64,000 nucleotides of DNA from Calamus simplicifolius (GCA_900491605.1 UESW01003878.1:926920-990919); one strand, 5' to 3'; shown: positions 1 through 11,504, numbered from the stretch's first letter. Notes: a model not told the origin generated them from the sequence alone. Made by a program: numbers and translations.

Positions 1-227
1 GACTTCGAAGAGCTGGTCCTCACTTTCGAGGGCGATCGTGGCTGGCATGGTACGGAGGGCCGTCTCTTCGCATCCCCCGTACCGTCCGCATAAAAGGCAA
101 GGCTGGGGATCAGCCACGTGGAGAACGCCCCTTGAGCCTCAGCGATGGGACCCGCTTCACCCCAGGGGCGAGGGGGCATCTGATATGACTGATCCCAGCG
201 TCGTCAGAAAGGAAACGGGGTCCATTG

Positions 228-940
228 TCATCTCCCCACCCCCGGCACCCCCTCGGGGTCGGGGGTGGGGTCATCATTTCTTAACCCCGGGGCCCCCACC
301 GGTCCCGGGGCGCATCGTCATCCCCTCACCCCCGACACCCCTCGGGGTCGGGGGTGGGGTCATCATTTCTTAACCCCGGGGCCCCCACCGGTCCCGGGGC
401 GCATCGTCATCCCTCACCCCCGACACCCCCTCGGGGTCGGGGGTGGGGTCATCATTTCTTAACCCCGGGGCCCCCACCGGTCCCGGGGCGCATCGTCATC
501 CCCTCACCCCCGACACCCCCTCGGGGTCGGGGGTGGGGTCATCATTTCTTAACCCCGGGGCCCCCACCGGCCCCGAGGCGCATCGTCATCCCCTCACCCC
601 CGACACCCCCTTGGGGTCGGGGGTGGGGTCATCATTTCTTAACCCCGGGGCCCCCACCGGCCCTGGGGCGCATCGTCATTCCCTCACCCCCGGCACCCCC
701 TCGGGGTCGGGGGTGGGGTCATCATTTCTTAACCCCGGGGCCCCCACCGGTCCCGGGGTGCATCGTCATTCCCTCACCTCCGGCACCCCCTCGGGGTCGG
801 GGGTGGGGTCATCATTTCTTAACCCCGGGGCCCCCACCGGTCCCGGGGCGCATCGTCATTCCCTCACCTCTGGCATCCCCTCGGGGTCGGGGGTGGGGTC
901 ATCATTTCTTAACCCCGGGGCCCCCACTGGTCCCGGGTGC
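228..940 (+). repeat. 89-bp GC-rich tandem array, 8 units (5' LTR)
   Basis: The motif TCATCATTTCTTAACCCC recurs every 89 bases eight times (first near 271, last near 900). Each unit contains the inverted pair CACCCCCGA...CCCC / GGGGTCGGGGGTG around a 3-base loop, plus runs of four or five G. Long open frames across it are a by-product of the repeat and not genes. Confidence 0.93.
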
Positions 941-1064
941 GTCATCATGCCCATCTCCGATATCCCTTCGGCATGGGGTCATCTACAATCAACATGCAGC
1001 TCAGCTACCAAGGAGGACGGCAACCTTCAGGTCGTATGGTACTTGCGCATGATTGCCGGCGCAT

Positions 1065-1340
1065 GACCATGCCTTGCCGCGGCGTACCATTCAGTACTTC
1101 CGTGATTGTGCCCCGTTACGGAGGACCATGCCTCATAACAAGGTTTGGCGCGTTGCATGCCCCTGTGCGTGACCATGCCTTGCCGCAGCGTACCATTCAG
1201 TACTTCCGTGATTGTGCCCCGTTACGGAGGACCATGCCTCATAACAAGGTTTGGCGCATTGCATGCCCCTGTGCGTGACCATGCCTTGCCGCAGCGTACC
1301 ATTCAGTACTTTCGTGATTGTGCCCCACTATGGCGAGCGG
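1065..1340 (+). repeat. 106-bp tandem repeat, about 2.5 units (5' LTR)
   Basis: The block beginning ACCATGCCTTGCCGC and containing GTACCATTCAGTACTT recurs at a 106-base period, with the last unit partial. It lies downstream of the 89-bp array in both LTRs. Confidence 0.88.
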
Positions 1341-1690
1341 CTCGCTGTTTCTAGCAGTAGAGCCCAGTCATATCAATCGGCAACAGTACGACCGAGATCT
1401 TCCAAGACCGCGAGTCATGGTATCCAGACAGATATAAGAAACACATACTCACGCTGTAAGTGGGATCTGAACACTGGTTTTTTCTGAACTTTCTTCCTCC
1501 CAGCAAAAACCCTAACCGCCTCAGCTTCTCTTCGCTGGAGCGGTTCTTTGTCTGAGCCAAGCAACTGACTTGATCGTCGGAGGGTCCCCACCGGCGCCAC
1601 CGGTCCCCGGGGACTTTTCTTGCAGGACTTCGGAGAGGGATACGTCTGTCATCCTCGACGTTCAAGGAAGGTGTCTTGGCGCCATCAGAT

Positions 1691-1708
1691 TGGCGCACCA
1701 GGAAGGGG
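1691..1708 (+). promoter_or_regulatory. Primer-binding site of Gypsy1
   Basis: The sequence TGGCGCACCAGGAAGGGG begins three bases after the LTR end. A TGG start (complement of tRNA CCA) at this spot is the standard minus-strand primer site of LTR elements. Which tRNA it matches was not established here. Confidence 0.8.
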
Positions 1709-1772
1709 GAGCGCAAGAAAGACGCCGAACCAGAAGCTTTCTTCTTTCTCCTGTCTTTAAGACTTCGAAGCC

Positions 1773-3270
1773 ATGGTGACGACCCGAACGAAAGGAGTTT
1801 CAGCCGGTCGCGCTGGGGGGCAGCGCTGCGGGGCTGATCCACCCGCGGAGGCCCCCCCGGCTCTCGCATCCTGTTTCCCGGAGCCTCCGGATCTCCGGGG
1901 GGCAGGGCCTTCCACTCCGCAGAATGACGTCCCTGCTTCCGCTCCGCAGCAAATTCAAGAAGATAGATTCGCTGCCCTGGCCACGCAAGTCCAGTCGTTG
2001 GCAGCGATGGTTCAAGGCCTGCAACACCAGCGAGCAGCCTTTCGTCAACCGGAGCCTAACCCATCTGTCCCTGGGGTGATGCAGCCTAGCCAGCATTCCT
2101 CCCGCCGGAGATCGTCAGTTCCTGCAGATCATCATCACCGATCCCCGGCCAAGCCACATCACCATGAAGCATCCAAGAGGCCCCGGTCACCTTCTCATCA
2201 CGCCAGCGTCTCCCCTAAACGGCGGCACGGAAAGGAGGCGGAGCGCCCGCGCCGGCATCGCCGCCCCCGTTCTTCTGAATCTTCGGGGGAGGGCTCCTTT
2301 GATGGCCGGATGCCTCGTCGAGCTGAGCATCGATTCGAGGAGTATAACCAGAAGCTGGAGGAGCTCAGCCGTCGAATCACCCACCTACCAGAGGCTGACT
2401 ATGACAGCCGACCTCCCCTGTCCCACCGCGTCATGGAAGAGCCTATATCCACCAGGTTTCGCCTTCCTCAACTGGACCCTTACGATGGGACCACGGACCC
2501 TCTGGATCATTTGGAGAGCTACAAAGTACTTATGCAGGTTCAAGGGGCCGCCGACTCACTCATGTGTGTCGCATTCCCGGCTACCCTGAAAAAAGCTGCT
2601 CGGGCATGGTATTCTCGCTTGCCGCCACGAAGTATCGACTCTTTCCGCCAATTGGAGAGGGCCTTTTTGGCCCACTTTGACGCTTGCCGGAAGATCCCAA
2701 GGGTGCAGACAGCCTGTTCGCCGTGCAGCAGAAGAATGGCGAACCTCTGCGGGACTATGTTGCCCGGTTCAAGGAGGCCGCCTTGGAGGTATACAACCTG
2801 GAGGACTCGGTGGCAACCTTGGCTCTGAAGCGGGGGCTCCGCCCTTCTCGCTTCGCATACTCCCTTGACAAAAAGCCGCCGGGTTCCTACTCCGAGCTTT
2901 TGGTTCGCGCCCAGAAGTACATCCGGGCGAACAAAGCTGACTTTTCCCGGCGTGAGGCTGGCGGGGGCATACCCAGGAAGCCGACCCAGCCAGAACCTGC
3001 CGATGCCGCCCCAGGAGGACCGAGCCTCCTCGCCGACCAGATCACCGTCCTCGACCTCCTGCACCGAGAGATGGGCCTTATACTCCGCTGCTCGCCCCGA
3101 TATCCCAGATCCTGCTCGAGATCGAAGGGGAGTCCTATCTGCAGCGCCCTCCTCCCATCAACCCGAAGATTCCCCGGAACAAAAATCTCTACTGCCGCTA
3201 CCACCGGGACCATGGCCACAACACCGACGACTGCCGACAGCTGAAGAAGGCCATTGAAGACCTCATTCAG
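1773..3270 (+). pseudogene. Gypsy1 gag (capsid/nucleocapsid), frameshifted
   Basis: ATG at 1773 opens a frame with a basic, proline/serine-rich N-terminal part (about residues 100-180 rich in H, R, S), then the retrotransposon gag core around the DPLDHLESYK and ARAWYSRLPP segments. The frame shifts near 2690-2700: the continuation (DYVARFKEAALEV, LALKRGL) is in the next frame from 2684. It shifts again near 3065 into the frame holding the zinc-knuckle-like YCRYHRDHGHNTDDC at about 3190-3234. Gag would form the virus-like particle. Two frameshifts make it non-functional as read. Codon content is GC-rich, like the rest of the element and unlike the AT-rich spacers. Confidence 0.88.
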
Positions 3271-3279
3271 CAAGGCCAT

Positions 3280-3870
3280 TTGAGGAAGTTTGTCCAAAGG
3301 AACAATCCGGGAGCCCCTGGCCCGTCAGCGCCCGCGCTACCGGCAATTGATAACGCCCCGACGGAGAAGACAGTGGCGATGATTTCCTGGGGGGCAGGAG
3401 GCCCATCAAAGAGACCAAGGGGAGAGGAAGTGGAAACTGTAATTCCTTTTTTCAAAAAGGATTTGGAGGGGGTTGTAAACCAAGATGATGATAGCGTCGT
3501 CGTATCCATGACGATTGCTAAACATCCTGTAAAACGAATCTTAGTCGACAGTGGAAGCTCCGTAGATGTTTTGAATTACGACGCCTTTGTTCGCATGAAT
3601 CTGTCGCATAATCTACTTCGACCTGTCGTCACGCCTTTAATGGGATTCACAGGAGATTCTGTGAGGGTCGAAGGGGAAATTACCCTTCCCGTAACAGCTG
3701 GAACGGCTCCGTGCCAGAGCACCGTCTTTATAAAATTCTTGGTAGTCCGCGTGCCCCTGGCGTACAACGCAATTCTTGGGAGGCCCGGGCTCAACCTCTT
3801 GGACGCCGTCATATCCACCAAGCGGCTCCTTGTGAGATTCCCAACCGCCAGAGGGGTCGGCGAGATGTGA
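3280..3870 (+). pseudogene. Gypsy1 aspartic protease region
   Basis: The open frame continues from the zinc-knuckle part of gag without a stop. It contains ILVDSGSSVDVL at about 3538-3573, the D-S-G active-site motif of retropepsin-type proteases that mature the Gag-Pol polyprotein, and ends in the characteristic YNAILGRPGLN segment. A TGA at 3868-3870 ends the frame; downstream coding resumes in other frames, so an indel or nonsense change has separated protease from reverse transcriptase. Confidence 0.87.
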
Positions 3871-4089
3871 GGGGAGCAGGGCCTACCAGCGCTTTGCTAT
3901 CACTTGGCTCCTAGTCCCCAGGAAGCAGCCCCTGCACCGCCGTCTGCGCCAGCACCTGAGGCCCTTGACCCGCGAGACCTGGAGAGGAGGGGGAACCGGC
4001 CGAGCGGCTGCTCACTTTCCCCCTCGGGGAGGACCCCGCGCAGACGATCCGCGTTGGAGCCTCACTTTCGGACGAAGCTCGTGACCGAC

Positions 4090-5457
4090 TCCTAGCCTTT
4101 CTGCGGGCCAACGCCGACGTCTTCGCTTGGTCAGCATCCGACATGCCCGGAATCCCGGAGGAGGTGATTACGCATCAGCTCAACATTCGACCAGAATGTC
4201 GGCCCGTCAGGCAGAAGAAAAGAAGTTTTGCCCCGGACCGACAGAAGGCTGTTGACGAGGAGGTGCGGAAGCTGTTGGCGGCTGGCCACGTCCGCGAGGT
4301 GCGCTACCCTAACTGGTTGGCGAACGTCGTGATGGTTCGAAGGCCAGTGGAAGCTGGAGGATGTGCGTGGACTTCACCGACCTCAATAAGGCATGCCCGA
4401 AGGACAGCTTCCCGCTCCCCCGGATCGACCAGCTGGTAGACGCCACCTCCGGGCATGGGACGCTCAGTTTCATGGATGCGTTTTTGGGGTATAATCAAAT
4501 CAAGATGAGCTCAGCAGATGAAGAAGCAACCTCTTTTGTCACAGAGAGGGGGATCTACTGTTACAGGGTGATGCCCTTCGGACTGAAAACGCCGGGGCCA
4601 CTTATCAAAGACTAATGAACAAGGTTTTTGAGAATCAATTGGGACGCAACATGGAGGTATATGTGGATGACATGCTGACCAAGAGTACCCATGCAGAAGA
4701 CCATGTAGCAGATCTCGGGAGACTTTCAACAACCTGCGTCGATACCGGATGAAACTCAACCCTCACAAATGCGCCTTCGGAGTAGTGGCTGGCAAGTTCC
4801 TGGGATTCATGGTGACCCAGCGCGGGATCGAGGCCAACCCCGACAAGATCAGAGCCATCCTGGAGATGCGGCCTCCGGTCAGCAAGAAGGAGGTGCAGCG
4901 CCTGACGGGGAGAGTGGCAGCCTTGAGTCGTTTCATGTCAAGATCGGCGGAGAGGTGCCTACCCTTTTTCAGGGCGCTGCGCAAGATCAACAGCTTCGAA
5001 TGGACGGAAGAGTGCCAGGGCTCCTTCGAAGACTTGAAGCAGTTTCTCTCTACTCCTCCGCTACTGTCCAAGCCTGAAAATGGAGAGGAGCTCTTTTTAT
5101 ATCTGGCCGCCTCCCCCGAGGCTGTTAGCTCCGTGCTTGTGCGCACGGATACCGGCGGAGCCCAGAAGCCCATCTACTATACCAGCAAGGTGCTCCATGA
5201 CGCTGAGACCAGTATTCGAAAATCGAGAAGATTATCTTCGCCTTGGTGGTTTCTACTCAGCGCCTCCGGCCCTACTTTCAAGCCCATCCCATCGTGGTGT
5301 TCACGGACTAGCCCCTGCGAGCTATTCTGTCTCGCCCCGACACCTCCGGCCGGCTGGCTAAATGGGCCATCAAGCTAAGCGAGTTCGACCTGTCCATCCG
5401 GCCAAGACCAGCCATGAAGTCCCAAGTGTTGGCGGATTTCTTAGTTGAGTGTTCCTA
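4090..5457 (+). pseudogene. Gypsy1 reverse transcriptase and RNase H, frameshifted
   Basis: Pieces in different frames make up one RT-RH: RQKKRSFAPDRQKAVDEEV at about 4210-4266; the VDFTDLNKACPKDSFPLPRI block from 4361 (new frame); VMPFGLKT near 4570; catalytic YVDDM near 4660; the thumb/connection from 4749 (KLNPHKCAFGV); then RNase H up to ADFLVECS near 5455. Frames change near 4350, 4615-4750 and 5220. Stop codons include a TAG within the FTD-PLRAIL segment near 5309, where related elements have Gln. The enzyme would copy the element RNA into cDNA; this copy cannot. Confidence 0.88.
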
Positions 5458-5499
5458 GACAGAGAAGGACGTGGAGGAGGAGCGACCGGAGAAGCCAAG

Positions 5500-5920
5500 G
5501 GACTCTCCTTCACCTGGAGAGACGGAGGATTGGATCCTGCATGTAGATGGAGCGGCGAACTCTCAAGGAGCGGAGCCGGACTCATTCTCGCGAGCCCAGA
5601 GGGAGACGTGGTGGAGTATGCTCTCAGATTCCAGTTCCTGGCGACCAATAACCAGGCGGAATACGAAGCCCTGCTGGCAGGGATGAGACTAGCCGAGGAG
5701 CTGGGCGCGGGGCGCTTAAGGGCCTTCACGGACTCTCAACTCATTTCTGGATAGGTCGCTGGGGAGTACGAGGCTAGGGACCCCACCATGTCCCACTACT
5801 TGAGCAAGGTGCAGTCCCAGGCATCTCATTTCTCTTATTTCCGTGTCAGCTATATCCCCAGAGCGGAGAATGCCAGGGCTGACGCGCTGTCTCGTTTGCC
5901 ACTTCGGTCGACGGGACGTT
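5500..5920 (+). pseudogene. Gypsy1 second (additional) RNase H domain
   Basis: The segment contains GAGLILASPEGDVVEYAL, NNQAEYEALLAGM and FTDSQL, the core motifs of a second RNase H fold, ending in ENARADALSRL near 5868-5900. An extra RNase H between the first RNase H and integrase is diagnostic for the Tat group of Ty3/gypsy. A TAG at 5752-5754 lies where Gln (CAG) is expected before VAGEYEA, and the start of the domain is frameshifted near 5530. Confidence 0.85.
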
Positions 5921-5933
5921 AGGAAGAACATAT

Positions 5934-7233
5934 GTGGAGCACCTACAAGTCCCAAGCTTTGAGGCCACGGATGAAGTATTGCCGGTGCAGCAGGAGCCCT
6001 CCTGGATGGATGCCTACGTTCGGTACTTGACTGACGGCACTCTCCCGGAGGACCCCGCTGAGGCCAAGCTGCTCAAACGAAGGGCCCCGAGGTTCTTGAT
6101 GATGGACGGGAAGCTTTATCGGAGATCCTTCTCATATCTGGTCCTTAAGTGTGTGGGGCCAGTAGAATCAGATTATATCCTTAGGGAGATCCACGAGGGT
6201 GTATGCGGGAGTCACCTGGGGGGCAGAGCCCTAGCATACAAGGCCCTACGCCAAGGGTATTTTTGGTTGACAATGAAAGAGGATGCGGCCGAGCTTGTCA
6301 AGAAGTGTGATAGCTGCCAACGTCATGCCAATATTCAACGACAGCCAACCTCTCACCTAACTCCTCTGGTGGCACCCTGGCCTTTCGCTCAGTGGGGTAT
6401 GGATATCTTAGGTCCATTTCCCCCGGCCTCCGGGCAGCGGAAGTTTCTCCTGGTGGCGGTGGATCACTTCACCAAGTGGGTCGAGCTGAGGCTCTGGCCA
6501 AGATTACCGAGAGTAAAGTGAGATCTTTCTTCTGGAAATCAATCATATGTCGGTTTGGGCTGCCATGCACTCTAGTCACTGATAATGGCCGGCAGTTCGA
6601 CAATGCGCCTTTCCGGAGTTCTGTTCCGAGCTGGGTATTTTTCAGAGGTTTACTTCCGTCGGGCATCCTCAAACCAACGGGGCAGCTGAAGTGATCAACC
6701 GAATCATCCTCCAGGGACTGAAGTCTCGCCTGGATGGCTGCAAAGGACGATGGGACAGAGGAGCTCCCCAACGTACTATGGGCCTATCATACAACGCCTC
6801 GAGCCCCCACTGGCGAAACACCGTTCAGCCTAGTTTTGGCTCTGAGGCTGTCATCCCGGTGGAGATCAGGGCATCCAGCCCCCGGGTGGAGGCTTATAGT
6901 GAAGAAGGTAACCCTGACCAACTGCGAGCCAACCTCGACCTGGTGGAGGAAGTGCGGGACAGAGCGCAGCTTCGAATGGCAGCCTACCGGCAGTGGGCTG
7001 CGAAATACTACAACGCACGCGTGCGCCCCCGGACGTTCCTACCAGGAGATCTAGTCCTCCGACGGACGGAGATCTCAAAGCCAACTGAGGGAGGCAAGCT
7101 GGCCCCTAACTGGGAGGGGCCTTACCGGATCACCGAGACGCTCCACCACGGGGCTTATAAAGTTGAAGAACTTGACGGGACACCACTTCCTAGGACATGG
7201 AATGCGGATAACCTCCACCGGTATTACCAGTAA
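5934..7233 (+). pseudogene. Gypsy1 integrase, frameshifted
   Basis: The zinc-binding HHCC part is visible as HEGVCGSHLGG and CDSCQRH (about 6192-6330). The catalytic core follows: GMDILGPF and VDHFTKW (first Asp), then a frame change near 6480, TDNGRQFDN (second Asp) near 6578-6604, a further frame change, and the Glu-containing part leading into INRIILQGLKSRL at 6691. The C-terminal part runs to a TAA at 7233 after WNADNLHRYYQ. Integrase inserts the cDNA into chromosomes. At least two frameshifts break it. Confidence 0.88.
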
Positions 7234-7335
7234 TGTATCCCTCCTTTCGTATTAAACATCATCTTCGTGTTTGTTTGGGTGTTCACCCCTTACTCAATGC
7301 TAACGAGATTCAATTCTAGTTATCTGAATCTTCTC

Positions 7336-8755
7336 AAAGCCCTGCACCAGCCAGGCATAAAGCCCAGTGTACCACTGGCAGAGCGGTGTACCACCGGCTC
7401 TCAGCAACAAAAGCCCGGCACTTCGTCGGCACTCAAAGCCCTGCACCAGCCAGGCATAAAGCCCAGTGTACCACTGGCAGAGCGGTGTACCACCGGCTCT
7501 CAGCAACAAAAGCCCGGTACTTCGTCGGCACTCAAAGCCCTGCACCAGCCAGGCATAAAGCCCAGTGTACCACTGGCAGAGCGGTGTACCACCGGCTCTC
7601 AGCAACAAAAGCCCGGCACTTCGTCGGCACTCAAAGCCCTGCACCAGCCAGGCATAAAGCCCAATGTACCACTGGCAGAGCGGTGTACCACCGGCTCTCA
7701 GCAACAAAAGCCCGGCACTTCGTCGGCACTCAAAGCCCTGCACCAGCCAGGCATAAAGCCCAGTGTACCACTGGCAGAGCGGTGTACCACCGGCTCTCAG
7801 CAACAAAAGCCCGGCACTTCGTCGGCACTCAAAGCCCTGCACCAGCCAGGCATAAAGCCCAGTGTACCACTGGCAGAGCGGTGTACCACCGGCTCTCAGC
7901 AACAAAAGCCCGGCACTTCGTCGGCACTCAAAGCCCTGCACCAGCCAGGCATAAAGCACAGTGTATCACTGGCAGAGCGGTGTACCACCGGCTCTCAGCA
8001 ACAAAAGCCCGGCACTTCGTCGGCACTCAAAGCCCTGCACCAGCCAGGCATAAAGCCCAGTGTACCACTGGCAGAGCGGTGTACCACCGGCTCTCAGCAA
8101 CAAAAGCCCGGTACTTCGTCGGCACTCAAAGCCCTGCACCAGCTAGGCATAAAGCCCAGTGTACCACTGGCAGAGCGGTGTACCACCGGCTCTCAGCAAC
8201 AAAAGCCCGGCACTTCGTCGGCACTCAAAGCCCTGCACCAGCCAGGCATAAAGCCCAGTGTACCACTGGCAGAGCGGTGTACCACCGGCTCTCCACAACA
8301 AAAGCCCGGCACTTCGTCGGCACTCAAAGCCCTGCACCAGCCAGGCATAAAGCCCAGTGTACCACTGGCAGAGCGGTGTACCACCGGCTCCACAACAAAA
8401 GCTCGGCACCCCGTCGGCACTCAAAGCCCTGCACCAGCCAGGCATAAAGCCCAGTGTACCACTGGCAGAGCGGTGTACCACCGGCTCTCAGCAACGAAAG
8501 CCCGGCACTTCGTCGGCACTCAAAGCCCTGCACCAGCCAGGCATAAAGTCCAGTGTACCACTGGCAGAGCGGTGTACCACCGGCTCTCAACAACAAAAGC
8601 CCGGCACCCCGTCGGCACTCAAAGCCCTGCACCAGCCAGGCATAAAGCCTAGTGTACCACTGGCAGAGAGGTGTACCACCGGCTCTCAACAACAAAAGCC
8701 CGGCATCCCGTCGGCACTCAAGTCCCTGTGCCAATCAGGCATAAAACCAGGCTAA
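7336..8755 (+). repeat. 99-bp tandem array between pol and the antisense gene, about 14 units
   Basis: The unit starts AAAGCCCTGCACCAGCCAGG and recurs every 99 bases from 7336 (7336, 7435, and so on). Because 99 is a multiple of three, long open frames run through it on both strands. Units near 8385-8400 are 2 bases shorter and the last unit (about 8720-8755) is diverged. Tat-type elements are known to build tandem arrays in this 3' region that can seed satellite DNA. Confidence 0.93.
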
Positions 8756-9195
8756 CCGCTGGCGGAGCGGTGTACCAATGATTCTTCACAGCCAAGACCC
8801 GACACCCTACCGGTCAAAACAAAGCTGAGTCCCGCGGGCATCAAGCTGCGCGCCATACCAACACCAGGTCTGATACTTGACCGGGCGTTGCACCTACGGC
8901 TCCGAGGGAGCCTACCGGCCTAATCCCCGACCAGCGGCGCCCCCGCCCCCAAGACTCAACCCTACCTAGCTCTAATTCGCGGGCCCATGTAACTAAGGCA
9001 GACTGGCGCAGGTGGGAAGGTGTTCCCCGAAATCGTCGGGACGAATAAAGTCGTGGGGCCACATATCAACTGATGAAGTTAACAATAATACGAAGATCAT
9101 CGTGAAAAATATTTTCATTAACTAAGAACTACAAAACTCCGACGTAGTCGGGCTTACAAAAGAAAGAAAAGAAAAGCAGAGTCGCGGACGTAGAC
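8756..9195. other. Gypsy1 3' noncoding segment
   Basis: There is no coding frame, repeat or motif that I can support between the end of the 99-bp array and the stop codon of the antisense gene. It is internal sequence of the element. Confidence 0.6.
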
Positions 9196-10460
9196 TCATG
9201 GCTCTGCCGGTGCGGGCTCATCATCGGAAGAAGTCTGGTCTGACAATTCGATCTCCAGGGCCTGGGGGAAATTCAAATCCCTGGCCACCCTTCCTTAGCA
9301 TGCTGGAACCCGTCGAGGTATACAGCGGCCGAAGCTTCGGCCAGGTCATCTGCGAAATGCTCAGATGCCTTGTATTCTTCAACAAGTCCAGCAGCCCGAG
9401 CTCTCTCTGCAGTAAGGGCCTCCGCCGTGGTTTTTTCAGCCTCCCGAGCATGGCTTATTTCCTCTCGAGCGCGGCTCAACTCTTCCTCACGGCGGCAGGT
9501 CTCCTCCCTTGCCACTCTAGCTTCCTCCGCCGCCGCACCCGCTCGGTCCTCGGCCTCCTGGAGCGCTGAGGTCAACTCAGAGATGTGCATATCCCTGGCC
9601 ATGACCGCGCTCTCAGCCTCAGTCATCTGAGAGAGCGCCGCGCGCGTGCGATTGGCCTCCATTTCCGCCCGGCTTGTGGCGGCCCTCACCTCGCTTGCGC
9701 GGCGCTGGGCCTCCTCGGCCTCCTTCTGCGTCTCCCGCAGAACTTTCTTCCCCCGTGGATAACCTCCCTGGCGGCCCTCAGGGAGTGCGCGATCTGCACA
9801 CAAGCCCAGGTCAACAGAATATATATGTAGGAACAGTAAAGGGGAAGGAACGAGAAGATTGCTTACCTTAACCACTGCGGCGTAGGAGTCCCGGAAGAAT
9901 GCGCCCGCCCCCAGATGGCTGAGATCTTCTATGATCCTGAGATCAAAAACCGGACCCAGGGCCTGCTCGGCCCAATGGCCGTCATCCAAGGAGTCCCGAG
10001 GCGGCCTGGGCGCGCCCTCGCCTCCCTCCGCCGTTCCTGAAGTCCCCGGCTCTATGTGCGGACCACTCCCGAGTGGCCCTTCGGGGGATGGGCTCGCGGG
10101 GCCAGATGGTCCCTCGCCCCAGTCCCTGGCGGCGTCTGACGGGGTCGCTCTCTCGGGGACCGGGAACTCCCCGGTTGGCACATACGCCCCCACTTCTGGT
10201 TCCTCGGCGGTGGCTCCCGCAGTCGCCCCCACCTCTGGTGGAGTGTCGGCCGTAAGGTCGACCTCCGGTACGGCTGGGGCATGTGGCGGAGCCGGGGGTG
10301 GGGAGACTGGCGCCGGGAGGGAGGCCCGACCACCAGGCGTTTCGGGGCCGGGGCCCGCTGGTCCCTGGGCGGCCCTTCTCGGGCCCTTTTCTTGGCAGCC
10401 TTTACCACTTTCGCGGTCGGAATCTTCATTGCTGCATAACACAAGTTAGACTTTTAGAAC

Positions 10461-10499
<39 letters not shown>

Positions 10500-11397
10500 A
10501 GAAAGAAGAGAAGAAAGAGGAAGGAAGAAAGAAGAGCAGAGTTTCTGACTAAGTATAGAGAATTTACCCCGCTGAGAGACGAGACCCGCCAACTCAAAGT
10601 TGTCCTCCGCTAACAGCAGGGTGTACCGGGGGATCTCGGCGGTCAGCAATACCCCCATCGCCTCCCGGTCCCCAGGCTGAACAGCCGCGACGTTCCCTCG
10701 AAGGTCGGGGTCCCCCCACCGGGGCCGGACTTGGTCAATATTGGCAAAAAGAAACGGGGTTTCCACCCCTTGATTGACGAAGGCAAAAGAAGCTTAAGGA
10801 CCCTATTGGGTCAGGGCTGAAGCACCCACCATCCCTTTTGGGCCCGAAGAGAGTAGAAATTGTGGAATAAACTAACCCTAGGAGTAATACCTAGGCGATG
10901 GCAAAGGATGACAAAAGCGCTAATTACCCGACAAGAGTTCGGGACTAGCTGGGAAGGGGTCAAAGAATAGAAGTCAAGGAGAGCGATGAAAAAAGGATGG
11001 AAAGGAGGACGGAGGCCTACCTGTAGGCAGACCTCGTAGAAGGCTACACGACCGGGTCGGGAGGAGATAACCCGATCGTCGGGGGTCGGCAGGAATAGGT
11101 TGATCTCCCGAGGGATCCGATAACGGGCCCGGATCCTTTCCAGATCTGACCGCGTCATCGAGGAGGCTACCCCCCCTGGGGATTCCTCCGCCCTCGAGGA
11201 GGTCCCGACCCCGGCCGATGGCCCCTCAGCGGAGCTCCACCGGCGGCTCCACCAGCGGCCCGTCGCCGGGCCAAAGGGACGTGGTCCTCTGAATCAGAGG
11301 ACCACTCGATTGGAGGAGAAGGAGAAGGAGTCTGAAGCCTCACAGAGGGAGGACGGTCCTCAGAACCGTCCTCCGAGGTCCAGGAAGGTAAACTCAT
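9196..11397 (-). pseudogene. Gypsy1 antisense accessory gene (putative gypsy-type transposon protein), frameshifted
   Basis: Read on the minus strand from ATG at 11397. An acidic/proline-rich start (residues 1-75) is followed by RYRIPREINLFLPTPDD, FYEVCLQVGLRPPFHPF and CHRLGITPRVSLF (about 11130-10850), matching the plant family annotated as putative gypsy type transposon (PF04195-like, from memory). A later segment (10766-10560) ends at a GT donor near 10552; a likely intron with a long T-tract ends at TTATGCAG near 10432. The C-terminal part (9870-9280) is a strongly charged Ala/Glu/Arg coiled coil. A second likely intron is about 9868-9797. Frame breaks occur near 10790, 10400, 9755 and 9290; the true C-terminus probably ends at 9196. 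Its function is unknown; position and orientation are typical for Tat elements. Confidence 0.8.
10464..10497 (+). repeat. Poly-A tract (34 A) followed by purine-rich run to 10540
   Basis: On the minus strand this is a long T-tract inside the predicted intron of the antisense gene, just upstream of the TTATGCAG acceptor near 10432. It could act as a polypyrimidine tract or simply be a slippage-grown homopolymer. Confidence 0.9.
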
Positions 11398-11504
11398 GAA
11401 TAAAGAGAATTAAGACGAAAAGGGCTGACCTGGGAGAGCAAAGAAAGCTGGGCGCGAGCTCGCAGGTTGCAGAAGCACTAGGAGAACAAGCGAAGAAGAA
11501 GACG

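Larger units (their letters stand above)
1..1687 (+). repeat. 5' LTR of Gypsy1 (3' part only)
   Basis: Base 1 corresponds to about base 11726 of the 3' LTR, so about 210 bases of this LTR lie upstream of the window. The copy ends in GCCATCA at 1687, just before the primer-binding site. It carries 8 units of the 89-bp repeat, where the 3' LTR has 10, and the same 106-bp repeats. Sequence outside the arrays is nearly identical between the LTRs with scattered single-base differences. Confidence 0.92.

Noticed and set aside
7267..8652. 461-residue open frame with 33-residue repeats
   Set aside because: It is produced by a 99-bp tandem array whose length is a multiple of three; frames on both strands are equally open, and it starts outside any gene context.
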